Shown: positions 35,326 to 44,217, counted from the stretch's first letter. The stretch: 64,000 nucleotides of DNA from Actinomycetales bacterium (GCA_020444245.1 JAHLLI010000007.1:124001-188000), one strand, 5' to 3'. Translations and numbers: made by a program. The notes: generated by a model from the letters alone, not told the origin.

Positions 35326-36114
35326 TCACCCGATCAGACCCAGGTAGGCGGACCACAGCGGCTCGCCCCAAGCCACACCGACGGCGGCACCGAGGATCAT
35401 CCACGGCCCGAAGGGCACCTTCGACCGCCGCCCGGCCTGCCGAGTCGCGATCAGTGCGAGACCCCACAACCCGCCGAGGAGGAAGGCTGCGAAACCGCCG
35501 ACCACCACCGAGCCCCAACCGAGCCAGCCGAGGTACAGCCCAAGCACGCCCGAGAGCTTGACGTCACCCCAGCCCATGCCCCGCGGCTGCACCACCTTGA
35601 GAAGGAGGTAGAGCAGACCCAGCGCAGTCATGCCGGCAGCGGCCCGGATCAGCGCAGCCCAGTCTGCGGCGCCGCCGACCGTCGCCGCGGTGAGCAGCAC
35701 GGCAGCGACGACGTAGGACGGCTTGACGATCGCGTCCGGGAGCCGCCGCACGTCGACGTCGATCAGCGCCAGAGCGAGCCCGATCGCTGCCAGGTACCAG
35801 TAGGCCGGCAAGGCCCACCAGTCGTCGCGGAACCGCAGCGCCACGCCGACGAAGAGCAGCGCCGTAGCCCCTTCGACCAGGGGGTAGCGCAGGCTGATGG
35901 GCTCCTTGCACGTCGCACACCTGCCCCGCAGGACGAGCCACGAGGCGATCGGGACGTTCTCCCAGGGGCGCAGCCGACGACCGCACCGCGGGCACGCGCT
36001 CGGCGGGCTCACCACCGACTCGCCGCGCGGGACGCGCCACACGACCACGTTGAGGAACGAGCCGATGACGAGGCCGAGCACGCCTACGACGACCAGCAGC
36101 GCGGTCTCCGGCAC
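35326..36114 (-). CDS. pilD: Type IV prepilin leader peptidase / N-methyltransferase
   Basis: Cleaves and methylates the prepilins encoded just upstream. 262 aa. The N-terminal zinc domain has CPRCGRRL and CATCKEP. The aspartyl protease residues are in ALIDVDVRRLPDAIV and GMGWGDVKLSGVLGLYLGWL (GxGD). About seven membrane helices. The GTG at 36114 (VPETALLVVVGVLGLVIGSFLNVV) directly follows the stop of the lectin-pilin gene, so the peptidase and its unusual substrates are one transcript. Confidence 0.94.
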   Translation of the reverse strand: MPETALLVVVGVLGLVIGSFLNVVVWRVPRGESVVSPPSACPRCGRRLRPWENVPIASWLVLRGRCATCKEPISLRYPLVEGATALLFVGVALRFRDDWWALPAYWYLAAIGLALALIDVDVRRLPDAIVKPSYVVAAVLLTAATVGGAADWAALIRAAAGMTALGLLYLLLKVVQPRGMGWGDVKLSGVLGLYLGWLGWGSVVVGGFAAFLLGGLWGLALIATRQAGRRSKVPFGPWMILGAAVGVAWGEPLWSAYLGLIG

Positions 36115-36116
36115 GC

Positions 36117-37700
36117 TCAGGGCAGCTCCCAGTAACCCTCGAGCGACGCCGACACCGTGTTCGGCGGCGCGTTCCACTTCTGGCTCAACGTGCCGTTGCA
36201 CGTCGTGGTGACCATCGTCGACCACGGCTCGACGCTGGACGTCCCGAGCTTGTACCAGGGGCCCAGGTCCAGGCATCGACCGTAGCCGTCGACGAGAGTG
36301 TAGGAGGTCGAGTAGGAGGTCTCCTTCGCGTGCCGCGTCCACTGCTGGTTCCGCGACCCGTTGCACGAGCTCGTGAACGTCACGTGACCGCCCTCCGTCC
36401 CGGGCGACGTCAGGCAGTACTTCGTCGTGTCGTACTGTCGGACGTAGATCTCCTGGTTCGCCACCTCACCGACGTTGCTCACCGGCTCGGTGTAGAACCA
36501 CTTGTGGTTCCAGTTGAGCTGGGTCTGCCGCGGGTCGGGGTCCTGCTTGCAGGGGTAGGCGATCATCTCGGGCTCGTTGACGTTCTGGTGGGTCACGTCG
36601 GCGCAGCGGCCGAACTCCAGGTAGTTCACCAGCTGGTGCGTGTTGTACCCGGCGGCGCCGGCACCCACGCGGGCGTCGGGGTCGAAGGAACCCCACTCGG
36701 AGTTCTGCGCCGCCTGGTTCCACACGTAGAGGTCTCGGCCGGTCGGCGCGCCGCTGTTCACGCCCGACGACAGCCAGTAGTTCGAGTACCCGGCGCTGAT
36801 CGGGTTCTGCTGGCCGCGCCAGTGCGCGCCACCCTCCCAGCTCCACAACTGGTTCCAGCGGCTCGCATCGCTGTCGTCCTTGCAGACCTCCAGTGTCGCG
36901 CGGACCGGCCCGCTCGACGACGGCGTGCCGGTGATGCACAGGGGCGCGACCCCGGCGGTCGGCACCGTCGTGGACGCCAGCTTGATCTGGTAGTCCGTGT
37001 CGTACAGCCACAGCTGCACGTTCTCGCGCGTCCCGCACTCGGCAGCGGGGACGTACGAGATCGCCGACCCGGCGATCGGCGCGTCGGCCTGGAGACAGAA
37101 CCGGTCGGGCGTGATCGCCTGGTCCCACGAGTAGATCAGGCCACCCGGGATGTTGTTGTTCGTCACCTGGAACTCGTACACGACCTGGACCGTGCGCTCA
37201 CCCTGGCTCCCGGCGAGACCGGCGACGGGCGCCCCGTCGCCGGTGGAGGTGATCACCGCGAACGCCGGGTCGGCCGCCGGGCCGGAACCGGGCGTGCAGA
37301 CGAGCGCGTTGCTCGCGCGCCACGCATCGGTCTGGCCGCTGGGGTCCGTGACGAAGTACTGCACCTGCGCGTCATAAGAGACGTCACCGGCGGAACCGGC
37401 CACCGTGCCCTGCGCGGTGCACGGCAGCTTCGCGCGGTCGCCGTAGATGGTTCCCGTCACGTCCGGGGCCCCGGCAGCGTTCCGGATCTGGCCGACCACC
37501 GCGTTCACGCCGGCCTCGGCCCCGAAGACCGTCTGGCTCGCAGCCCTCTCGTAGCTGGTGGGCAGGCTCTGGGAGAGCAGCAGACCAAGGAGGGCCATCG
37601 CGAACATCCCAGTGACGAGGATCGACAGGATCGCCGTGACCATCGCGATGCCGTCGTCCTCGCGCTCCTCGCGCAGCACCATGTTCTTCCGCCCCCTCAC
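36117..37700 (-). CDS. PilX/GspK-like pilus protein fused to ricin-type beta-trefoil lectin repeats
   Basis: 527 aa. The N terminus EDDGIAMVTAILSILVTGMFAMALLGLLL is a class III leader (G before IAMVT) without the usual Glu5, as in PilX/GspK minor pilins. From about residue 195 at least five ricin-type subdomains follow, each with a Cys pair and a QxW-like core: FCLQA...VQLW, LCITG...NQLW, RCADV...NHKW, YCLTSPG...NQQW, RCLDLG...SQKW. This should be a pilus-tip or minor subunit that binds carbohydrate. The GTG at 37700 overlaps the PilW-like stop; the ATG at 37682 is a second choice. It is translated with pilD. Confidence 0.82.
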   Translation of the reverse strand: MRGRKNMVLREEREDDGIAMVTAILSILVTGMFAMALLGLLLSQSLPTSYERAASQTVFGAEAGVNAVVGQIRNAAGAPDVTGTIYGDRAKLPCTAQGTVAGSAGDVSYDAQVQYFVTDPSGQTDAWRASNALVCTPGSGPAADPAFAVITSTGDGAPVAGLAGSQGERTVQVVYEFQVTNNNIPGGLIYSWDQAITPDRFCLQADAPIAGSAISYVPAAECGTRENVQLWLYDTDYQIKLASTTVPTAGVAPLCITGTPSSSGPVRATLEVCKDDSDASRWNQLWSWEGGAHWRGQQNPISAGYSNYWLSSGVNSGAPTGRDLYVWNQAAQNSEWGSFDPDARVGAGAAGYNTHQLVNYLEFGRCADVTHQNVNEPEMIAYPCKQDPDPRQTQLNWNHKWFYTEPVSNVGEVANQEIYVRQYDTTKYCLTSPGTEGGHVTFTSSCNGSRNQQWTRHAKETSYSTSYTLVDGYGRCLDLGPWYKLGTSSVEPWSTMVTTTCNGTLSQKWNAPPNTVSASLEGYWELP

Positions 37701-38368
37701 GGTCGGCTCAGATGGCTCGTGCAGACCGGGTTGTCACTCTGACCGTCCGCGTCCGCGTCCAGGTTGCTCGGAGAGTCGTAGGAGCTGTTGCGGGCCACGA
37801 ATGCCGTGCTGACGTCAGCTTCCACGGCTCCGCCGCGGGTCGCCGCCGACGCGATGGTCAGGTTGACCTCGAGCCCCTGCTTCGCATAGACCGCTCCGGC
37901 GACCTCGAACTTGAACGGCACGTCGCCGGCCGCCGTGTCGTTGGTCAGGCCGAAGCCGACCGTCCTCCAGACGGACACGGTCGAACCGGGGTCGTCGCGC
38001 CACGTCCGGTAGGCCAGGGTCTGCGCGGTCGGGTCGAACCGCCACTGGGTGCACAGCGCCTGCTGTCCGTTGGGGAGGTTCGTTGCCACGAACTCGACGT
38101 ACCACGCGCCGCTGGCACCGACGCCAGGCCGGTTGATCGACGACGCATACCGGATCTGCTTGTCCAGGGCTTGGAAGCTACCGCGGAGACTGTTCGACGC
38201 GTCCACCACCGCGGTCGACCGCGCCGTGGCGCGAGCCATCGAGATCAGCCCGGCAAGGAAGATCGACAGGACGACGGTGAAGATCGCCATCGCCGTCACC
38301 AGCTCGATGATGCTCATGCCCTCGTCGCGCGGGACCTCGTCGCGTTCGCTGTGCACCATGCGCCTCAC
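37697..38368 (-). CDS. PilW-like minor pilin
   Basis: 223 aa from the GTG at 38368 (coupled GTGA); an ATG at 38359 is the alternative. The prepilin motif is DEGMSIIELVTAMAIFTVVLSIFLAGL, with Glu5 and a long hydrophobic helix. The globular part includes LRGSFQALDKQIRYASSINRPG, as in PilW/GspJ-type minor pilins, and ends in a single Cys-containing tail. It is probably part of the tip complex with the Ig-pilin and the lectin protein. Confidence 0.8.
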   Translation of the reverse strand: MRRMVHSERDEVPRDEGMSIIELVTAMAIFTVVLSIFLAGLISMARATARSTAVVDASNSLRGSFQALDKQIRYASSINRPGVGASGAWYVEFVATNLPNGQQALCTQWRFDPTAQTLAYRTWRDDPGSTVSVWRTVGFGLTNDTAAGDVPFKFEVAGAVYAKQGLEVNLTIASAATRGGAVEADVSTAFVARNSSYDSPSNLDADADGQSDNPVCTSHLSRP

Positions 38369-40155
38369 CTGACGTCGTAGTAGATCGTCGCCTGGTTCGA
38401 GATCACGCCTGTCATCGGCCCCGACCCCTCCAGGTGGTACGTGGCTCGGCAACCCGACGTACGGGCGCCCGTGTAGAGCCGCAGCTGGCCGACGGCGGCG
38501 CGGTCCTGCGGCGATGACCACCAGCCGCAGCTGATCGAGTCCGGAACGACGCGGATGTAGCCCGAGCTCCAGTCCGCGACGGAGTCGTTGGCGCCGACAT
38601 CGATGTACGTCGTGGTGTACCGGGTCAACCGTCCGAGCGTGTCGTCGTTGGCGGTCAGGCCGACGCGGATGACGGCGGTCTTGACGTCGGTCACGAACGT
38701 CCCGCGCTTGAGGGCGAACGGGAACGACCACTCGCCGATCTGTGCCTCCGGTGCGCTGAACTCGACGACGGAGCCGGTCACGACGCCACCGGTGTAGACG
38801 ACGCCGTCGACCCGCACCGTCCCGCCGCTAGGCGCACCGGTGACCATGACCTTCGAGTCACCCGGGTCGCCGGTGCCGGACAGCATCGTGGGTGTGAGCT
38901 CTGTCCACACCTCCGCCGACGTCGGGCGGAAGGTCCCGTCGACCGAGACGTCGTGCGCGGTGAGCGCCGAGACGTTCACCGTCACCGAAGCGGGTGGGCT
39001 GACCTGACCGGCGACGTCGGTGTACGTGTAGGTGAAGGCATCGATCCCGGCAGATCCCGGGGTGTACGTCACGGTCGTCCCCGAGGCGGACACCGAACCC
39101 AGGTGCGCAGCCGCCGTGATCTGCACCGAGACCGGCGACCCGATGTCGTTGGCGAGAACGTTCACGGCGGTCGGCGCTCCGAGCAGCACCGAGACGCTGT
39201 CTGCCGTCGACTTGGGGGCGACGATCACCGTCACGGTCCCGTCGGCAGTGGCGCCGCGGGCGTCGCGCACGCGGTAGACGAACGTGGTCACGCCGGACAG
39301 CGTCGTCGTCGGGGGCCGGTAGGTCACGATCCCCTGCGGGCTCACGGACGTGATCGTGCCGAAGCCCGGGTTCGAGATGATGCTGACGGGGTTGCTGTTC
39401 AGCGCACCGACCAGGTCGTTGGCCAGGACGTCGAGGTCCACCGACGGTCCCCCGACCTCGACCGCGACGCTGTCGTCAGCGGCAACGGGCTGGATGACCT
39501 GGTTCCACTTGAGGTCCTCGGACTGGTCCACGAGCGCGCTCAGCTCGTAGGTGCACAGTGAGCCGCCGCACTCGCCGACCGGGGCGTCCCAGGTGACGAC
39601 GACGATCGTGCGCAGCATCCGGACCTGTCCCGTCGGCACGGTGGCCGGCTCGGACGCGTAACCCGACAGCTTGACGCAGTCCTGATCGGTGGCGGTAGGG
39701 CTGTTCGTGCGATAGCACGCGCCGACCAGCGTCGTGACCGTGAACTGCTGCCCGGAGTGCGTGGCTTGGTCGACGATGGGGAGCGCCGCGCCGCTCGACG
39801 TCGACACGGTCGGGTCCCAGACGGGGTAGGTGTCACTGACACCGGCGATGCCCAGCGCGGCCAGCTGGGCGAACGAGGCGTCCACGTCGGTCTGCGCGCG
39901 CCCGACGGCCAGGCCGGGGACGCCCGTCGCGACGTTGTCCTTGGGGTCGATTCCGTAGGCCCGCTCCATCGCCGCATTCGCGACGGCGACGGCGTCCTGG
40001 CTGCGCTGCAGGTGGCTCGACGTCCGGGTGCCGTTGATGAAGAAGTACATCGCCCCGGTCGCGACGATCCCCAGCAGGATCAGCGCGACGACGACCTCGA
40101 TCAGGGTGAAGCCGTCATCACCGCCTCCGTGTGGGGCGATGGCGCGTCGCGTCAT
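38365..40155 (-). CDS. Large prepilin with cadherin/Ig-like repeats
   Basis: 596 aa. A classical prepilin start GGDDGFTLIEVVVALILLGIVATGAMYFF is followed by a PilV-like head (to about 215). Two Ig/cadherin-like repeats of the VLANDxxG type come next (about 220-310, DDSVAVEVGGPSVDLDVLANDLVG...VTYRPP...TFVYRVRDARG; about 312-395, DSVSVLLGAPTAVNVLANDIG...VTYTPGSAGIDAFTYTYTD), then a further beta-rich region to 596. The size is far above a normal minor pilin (~150-200 aa). It is likely an adhesin presented by the pilus. The ATG is at 40155; 3' coupled to the PilW-like gene. Confidence 0.85.
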   Translation of the reverse strand: MTRRAIAPHGGGDDGFTLIEVVVALILLGIVATGAMYFFINGTRTSSHLQRSQDAVAVANAAMERAYGIDPKDNVATGVPGLAVGRAQTDVDASFAQLAALGIAGVSDTYPVWDPTVSTSSGAALPIVDQATHSGQQFTVTTLVGACYRTNSPTATDQDCVKLSGYASEPATVPTGQVRMLRTIVVVTWDAPVGECGGSLCTYELSALVDQSEDLKWNQVIQPVAADDSVAVEVGGPSVDLDVLANDLVGALNSNPVSIISNPGFGTITSVSPQGIVTYRPPTTTLSGVTTFVYRVRDARGATADGTVTVIVAPKSTADSVSVLLGAPTAVNVLANDIGSPVSVQITAAAHLGSVSASGTTVTYTPGSAGIDAFTYTYTDVAGQVSPPASVTVNVSALTAHDVSVDGTFRPTSAEVWTELTPTMLSGTGDPGDSKVMVTGAPSGGTVRVDGVVYTGGVVTGSVVEFSAPEAQIGEWSFPFALKRGTFVTDVKTAVIRVGLTANDDTLGRLTRYTTTYIDVGANDSVADWSSGYIRVVPDSISCGWWSSPQDRAAVGQLRLYTGARTSGCRATYHLEGSGPMTGVISNQATIYYDVR

Positions 40156-40215
40156 GTCAGCTCCTCGCAGGTCGAACGGCCGAAGGGCACCGGGTCGGGC
40201 GGTGACAGCGAGACA

Positions 40216-40239
40216 GGCCGGGGCCGTGTGGCCCCGGCC
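40216..40239 (-). terminator. Hairpin between pilA and the minor pilins (partial terminator)
   Basis: GGCCGGGGCC-GTGT-GGCCCCGGCC: a 10-bp perfect stem with a 4-nt loop, 25 bp after the pilA stop and 60 bp before the Ig-pilin ATG. As the downstream genes lack a promoter I can recognise, it probably trims most transcripts so that major pilin greatly exceeds minor subunits. Confidence 0.6.
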
Positions 40240-40263
40240 CGTCCCACTAGAACGAGAGAACGA

Positions 40264-40710
40264 TCACGGCATGGTGCCCGGGCAGGCGTTCGAGCCGAGG
40301 CCGCCGTCGGTGCTGTTGTAGGTGATGGTGTTGCCGGTACCGGCCGGGTTCGAGCCGGTGAGGCAGTAGGAGTTCGTGCCGATGACGGCGGCGATGGTGT
40401 TGCCCGAGCTGATCGCGACGTTCGTCGCGGTGGCGCCGGTGCCGGCCGGGGTCAGAACGACGTCAGCGCCGTTGGAACCGCCGGTCAGAGCCGGGTAGGC
40501 CTGGGTGTCGACCATGATCGTCTCGATCGAGGTCGCCACGGTGCGGAGGTCGGACTTGATCGAGGCGTCGACGGCCGACTTGCGCTGGTTGAGGAAGACC
40601 GGGATGGCGATCGCGGCCAGGATTCCGATGATGATCATGACGACGAGGAGCTCGATGAGCGTGAAGCCCTGGTCCTTCTCATCCATCGACTTGCGGATGC
40701 GCGAGATCAT
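40264..40710 (-). CDS. pilA: Major type IV pilin
   Basis: 148 aa from the ATG at 40710 (MISRIRKSMDEKDQGFTLIE), with AAAGGGA 5-11 nt upstream; an in-frame codon further up adds an unlikely extension. Class III cleavage follows DQG, giving FTLIELLVVMIIIGILAAIAIPVFLNQRKSAVDASIKSDL. The C-terminal globular part has two Cys (YCLTGSN, ACPG) that can form the D-loop disulfide. Its own FliA-type promoter and following hairpin fit a highly expressed major subunit. Confidence 0.93.
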   Translation of the reverse strand: MISRIRKSMDEKDQGFTLIELLVVMIIIGILAAIAIPVFLNQRKSAVDASIKSDLRTVATSIETIMVDTQAYPALTGGSNGADVVLTPAGTGATATNVAISSGNTIAAVIGTNSYCLTGSNPAGTGNTITYNSTDGGLGSNACPGTMP

Positions 40711-40774
40711 GTCGATCCCTTTCGTTTGCGGAGTCAAGTGCCGAGCTGACCCGGCTCGAGGTGGAACAACTGCT

Positions 40775-40803
40775 ACATCGGGTTGGGCGCTGCGGGGCTT
40801 GAG
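40775..40803 (-). promoter_or_regulatory. FliA/WhiG-type promoter of pilA
   Basis: On the minus strand CTCAA (40803-40799), 16 bp, CCCGATGT (40782-40775). The -10 departs from GCCGATAA in two or three places but spacing and -35 are exact, and GCACTCAAGCCC is shared with the pilT promoter. The 223-bp gap between the two pilin genes holds no other gene. Confidence 0.7.
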
Positions 40804-40933
40804 TGCGATGAGCCGTCAATGTCGATTTCACCCGACCGGCGCAATCGCACCAGGACAATTCGGGCGTCTCCGAACTCGCCCCATCACCTGTTCGGCGGTT
40901 GAAGGGGCCGGCGGAACCTCTCCGGCGCGCGCC

Positions 40934-41386
40934 TCAGGGGCACGGGTCCTCGCCCAGTCCGCCCGTGAGGCTGTTGTACGTGATCGAGTAGGCCGAGGTG
41001 GCGGTCGCGTGCGACCTCGGGTTGGTGCCGCTCACGCAGAAGCCACCTGTCCCGATCGGCCGGAACTCCAGCGTGTTGCCCGGGCTGACAGTGACCGAGC
41101 TGTCGCCGAAGGCTGCCGGGCCTGAGGTCAGGGTCGTCGCCGTCGGATAGGCCTCGGTGCGTGCCCGGGTCGCCTCCGCGACGATCGCGACCACGCGGAG
41201 GTCCGACCGGATCGAGGCGTCGACGGCGGACCGGCGCTGGTTGAGGAACACGGGCACCGCGATGGCCGCGAGAATGCCGATGATGATCATGACGACGAGG
41301 AGTTCGACCAGCGTGAACCCGCCGTCGGCACGGTGGAGCCGCTCGTCTGGATGTCGCTTCACCGGATCCCGCCCCCATTCGGTCAT
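40934..41386 (-). CDS. Second type IV pilin, paralogue of PilA
   Basis: 150 aa from the ATG at 41386. The prepilin motif is ADGGFTLVELLVVMIIIGILAAIAVPVFLNQRRSAVDASIRSDLRVVA, nearly the same as PilA up to the globular domain, which differs (TSGPAAFGDSSVTVSPGNTLEF) but keeps the Cys pair (FCVSGTN, DPCP). The leader peptide is longer (about 23 residues); a GTG at 41362 would shorten it to the normal size. It is co-transcribed with pilT-pilC rather than with pilA, so probably a minor or alternative subunit. Confidence 0.88.
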   Translation of the reverse strand: MTEWGRDPVKRHPDERLHRADGGFTLVELLVVMIIIGILAAIAVPVFLNQRRSAVDASIRSDLRVVAIVAEATRARTEAYPTATTLTSGPAAFGDSSVTVSPGNTLEFRPIGTGGFCVSGTNPRSHATATSAYSITYNSLTGGLGEDPCP

Positions 41387-41399
41387 CCGCCCGGCACGC

Positions 41400-42629
41400 C
41401 TACTTGATGAGGTTGAAGATGTTGAAGATGGGCATGTAGAGGGCGATGATCATCGACCCGATGATCCCGCCCAGCACCGCGATCATCAGGGGCTCGATGA
41501 GTGAGGTGAGCGCGTCGGTCGTCGCCTCGACCTCCTGGTCGTAGAAGTCCGCGATCTTGCCGAGCATCGCATCCAGCGCACCGGTGTCCTCACCGACGGC
41601 CATCATCTGCGTGACCATCGGCGGGAAGACGGAGTGCTTGGACAGCGGCGAGGTGATTGCCTCGCCCGAGCGCACCGCGTCCTGGATGTCGTCGGTCGCA
41701 CGCTCGATGACCACGTTGCCGCTCGTGGCGCCCACGATGGACAGGGCCTGAAGAATCGGGACACCCGAGTGGATCATGGTGCCGAAGTTCCGCGAGAACC
41801 TTGCGACGGCAATCTTCTGGAACAGCTTCCCGAAGATCGGCATTCGCAGCTTCATCGGGTCCACGACATTCCGAACCTTCTGCTTGTGCCGGTTCTTCGT
41901 CCACCAGATGCTGCCCAAGAACAGCGCGACGACCAGGACGGGGCCGCCGATCTTCATCGCCTGCGACATCGTCACGAGGATCTGGGTCGGCCATGGGAGC
42001 TCACCGCCGAGATCGGAGAACATCTTCGCGAAGATGGGCACGATGAACAGCAGCATGCCGACCACAGCGAGGATCGCGATGATGAACACCACGACCGGGT
42101 AGGTCATCGCGGACTTCACCTTGCCGCGCAGCTTGACCTCGGACTCGAAGTTCTCGGCGACGGACAGCAACACGCCGTCGAGGAACCCACCGACCTCGCC
42201 CGCCCGGATCATGTTGATCATCAGAGGTGGGAACACCTGCGGGTGCTTGCCCAGGGCGGCGGAGAGCGCGGTGCCCGCTTCGACGTCACCGCGCACCTGC
42301 GTGACGATGCCGGCCAGGGTCTTGTTCTCTGTCTGCTCCGCGAGGATCGTCAACGACCTCAGGATCGACAGGCCGGAGTTGATCATCGTCGCGAACTGCC
42401 TCGCGAAGATGGCGAGGTCCTTGAGCGCCACGCGGTCGGAGAAGCCCGGGATCTTGATCTCGCTGTTCAGACCAGAGGTGCTGATCTCGGTCACGGCGAG
42501 CGGTGCGACACCCATCGTGCGCAACCGGTTCACCACCGCGGCCTGGCTCGTAGCCTCGATGCGCCCCTTGGACACCTTGCCGCCATGGTCGCGGACGGTG
42601 TACTCGAACACCTTCTGTGCGGTCGCCAT
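41400..42629 (-). CDS. pilC: PilC inner-membrane platform protein
   Basis: 409 aa, GspF family with the two repeated domains: FARQFATMINSGLSILRSLTILAEQTENKTLAGIV, then after TM helices FSRNFGTMIHSGVPILQALSIVGATSGNVVIERA. Three membrane helices (about 175-205, 225-245, 380-405). It transmits PilB/PilT movement to the pilin base. The ATG is at 42629, 3 bp after the pilT stop; 13 bp before the second pilin. Confidence 0.94.
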   Translation of the reverse strand: MATAQKVFEYTVRDHGGKVSKGRIEATSQAAVVNRLRTMGVAPLAVTEISTSGLNSEIKIPGFSDRVALKDLAIFARQFATMINSGLSILRSLTILAEQTENKTLAGIVTQVRGDVEAGTALSAALGKHPQVFPPLMINMIRAGEVGGFLDGVLLSVAENFESEVKLRGKVKSAMTYPVVVFIIAILAVVGMLLFIVPIFAKMFSDLGGELPWPTQILVTMSQAMKIGGPVLVVALFLGSIWWTKNRHKQKVRNVVDPMKLRMPIFGKLFQKIAVARFSRNFGTMIHSGVPILQALSIVGATSGNVVIERATDDIQDAVRSGEAITSPLSKHSVFPPMVTQMMAVGEDTGALDAMLGKIADFYDQEVEATTDALTSLIEPLMIAVLGGIIGSMIIALYMPIFNIFNLIK

Positions 42630-42632
42630 CGG

Positions 42633-44171
42633 TCAGCCTCCGATCATCGAGCCGGCGAGCGGATCGGCATTCATCGAGGCGGCCGCTCCTTGGCCCAGGC
42701 CGCTCGCCCGGCCGACGAGCCTGTTGAAGTCCTCGACGTGGTGGCACCGCTCGAGCCCGGACTCGTAGGTGACCCGATTCGCCCGGACCAGCTCCGCCAG
42801 GTGCTGGTCCATGGTGTGCATACCCTGCTTCGCGCCGGCCTGCATCGCCGAGTAGATCTGGTGCGTCTTGCCCTCACGGATGAGGTTCCGGATCGCCGGC
42901 GTGGCGAGCATGACCTCGGTCGCCACCGCCCGTCCGCCACCCTGACGCCGGCACAGGGTCTGGCAGACCACACCCTGCAGGGCTCCGGCGAGCTGGGTCC
43001 GCACCTGGTCCTGCTGGTGCGCCGGGAAGGCGTCGATGATCCGGTCGATCGTCTGCGCGGCGTCCTGCGTGTGCAGCGTGGCGAACACCAGGTGCCCGGT
43101 CTCCGCAGCGGTCAACGCCACCTGCATCGTCTCGAGGTCACGCATCTCACCGACCAGGATGATGTCCGGGTCCTGACGCAGGACGTGCTTGAGCGCGTTG
43201 GCGAAGGAGTGCGTGTCCGATCCGACCTCACGCTGGTTGATCAGCGACCGCTTGTGCCGGTGCAGGAACTCGATGGGGTCCTCGACCGTCATGATGTGGT
43301 CGCTGCGGCTCCGGTTCGCGAGGTCGATGATCGCCGCGAGCGTCGTGGACTTCCCGGACCCGGTCGGCCCGGTCACGAGCACCAGACCGCGCGGCAAGCC
43401 GGCGAAGTTGCCGACCACCGACGGGACACCGAGGTCCTCCAGGGGCTTGATCTCATAGGGAATCATCCGGAAGGCCGCGCCCACCGAGTCCCGCTGCTTG
43501 TAGAGGTTCACGCGGAAGCGCGACACCCCCCGCACCGCGTAAGCGAAGTCCAGCTCGAGGTTGTCCTCGAAGCTCTCACGCTGCTTCTGGCTCAGCACCG
43601 CGTACAGGGTCCGCTGCAGGGCGTCCGCGTACATCACCGGGAAGCCGTCGAGCGGGCGCAGGCCCCCGTCCAGCCGGATCATCGGCTGGGCGCCGGACGT
43701 CAGGTGCAGGTCGGAGCCGCCGAGCTCGATCATGGCGCGCAGCGCGCCGTCGAGGTCGAGGTCGCCCTCCTGCGCCATCTGCGCCAAGCCGACCCGTCCG
43801 GCCTTGCGCGCACGGTCGCCGACGGGTCCGGTGTCGCCGACGGGGCGGGTCACGGGAGCAGCCGGCGGCTGGGCGTCACGCACCGGCGCCACGGGCGGGG
43901 GCACCGGGGACGCGGTCGGGGCGGGCCGGTGCGGGGCGGGCGGAGCGCCCAGCGGCGCGGCGGGAGCACCACCGGGGCGAGGGGCGCCACCGGCGGGCGG
44001 GACCGGCTGGGCGCTGCCTCCGTAGGCGACCGGCGGCGTGGGCAGGTTCCCGGAGGGGCGCAGGGGCGCGGCGGCCGGCGGAACCGGCGCGGCCGGTCCG
44101 GCCGCAGGGCGCGGCGGAGGCGGCGTCGCGGCGAACCAACCTTGAGCGCCTGGCTCGGGAGTGGTGTTCAC
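42633..44171 (-). CDS. pilT: PilT-type retraction ATPase with a long proline-rich N-terminal extension
   Basis: 512 aa. Residues about 137-490 are a standard PilT: ALRAMIELGGSDLHLTSGAQPMIRLDG, Walker A GPTGSGKSTTLAA near 267-280, Asp box MTVEDPIEFLHRHK, Walker B DPDIILVGEMRDLETMQVAL, His box ATLHTQDAAQTIDRIIDAF. The C-terminal AIRNLIREGKTHQI element is characteristic of PilT over PilB. The first ~110 residues are a Pro/Ala/Gly-rich low-complexity tract absent from typical PilT (~350-370 aa). GTG at 44171. Heads pilT-pilC-pilin. Confidence 0.92.
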   Translation of the reverse strand: MNTTPEPGAQGWFAATPPPPRPAAGPAAPVPPAAAPLRPSGNLPTPPVAYGGSAQPVPPAGGAPRPGGAPAAPLGAPPAPHRPAPTASPVPPPVAPVRDAQPPAAPVTRPVGDTGPVGDRARKAGRVGLAQMAQEGDLDLDGALRAMIELGGSDLHLTSGAQPMIRLDGGLRPLDGFPVMYADALQRTLYAVLSQKQRESFEDNLELDFAYAVRGVSRFRVNLYKQRDSVGAAFRMIPYEIKPLEDLGVPSVVGNFAGLPRGLVLVTGPTGSGKSTTLAAIIDLANRSRSDHIMTVEDPIEFLHRHKRSLINQREVGSDTHSFANALKHVLRQDPDIILVGEMRDLETMQVALTAAETGHLVFATLHTQDAAQTIDRIIDAFPAHQQDQVRTQLAGALQGVVCQTLCRRQGGGRAVATEVMLATPAIRNLIREGKTHQIYSAMQAGAKQGMHTMDQHLAELVRANRVTYESGLERCHHVEDFNRLVGRASGLGQGAAASMNADPLAGSMIGG

Positions 44172-44217
44172 AGTGGACCTCTCGCGTTGGGTGCGCCGAT
44201 CGCGGCGCTCGGGTTCT

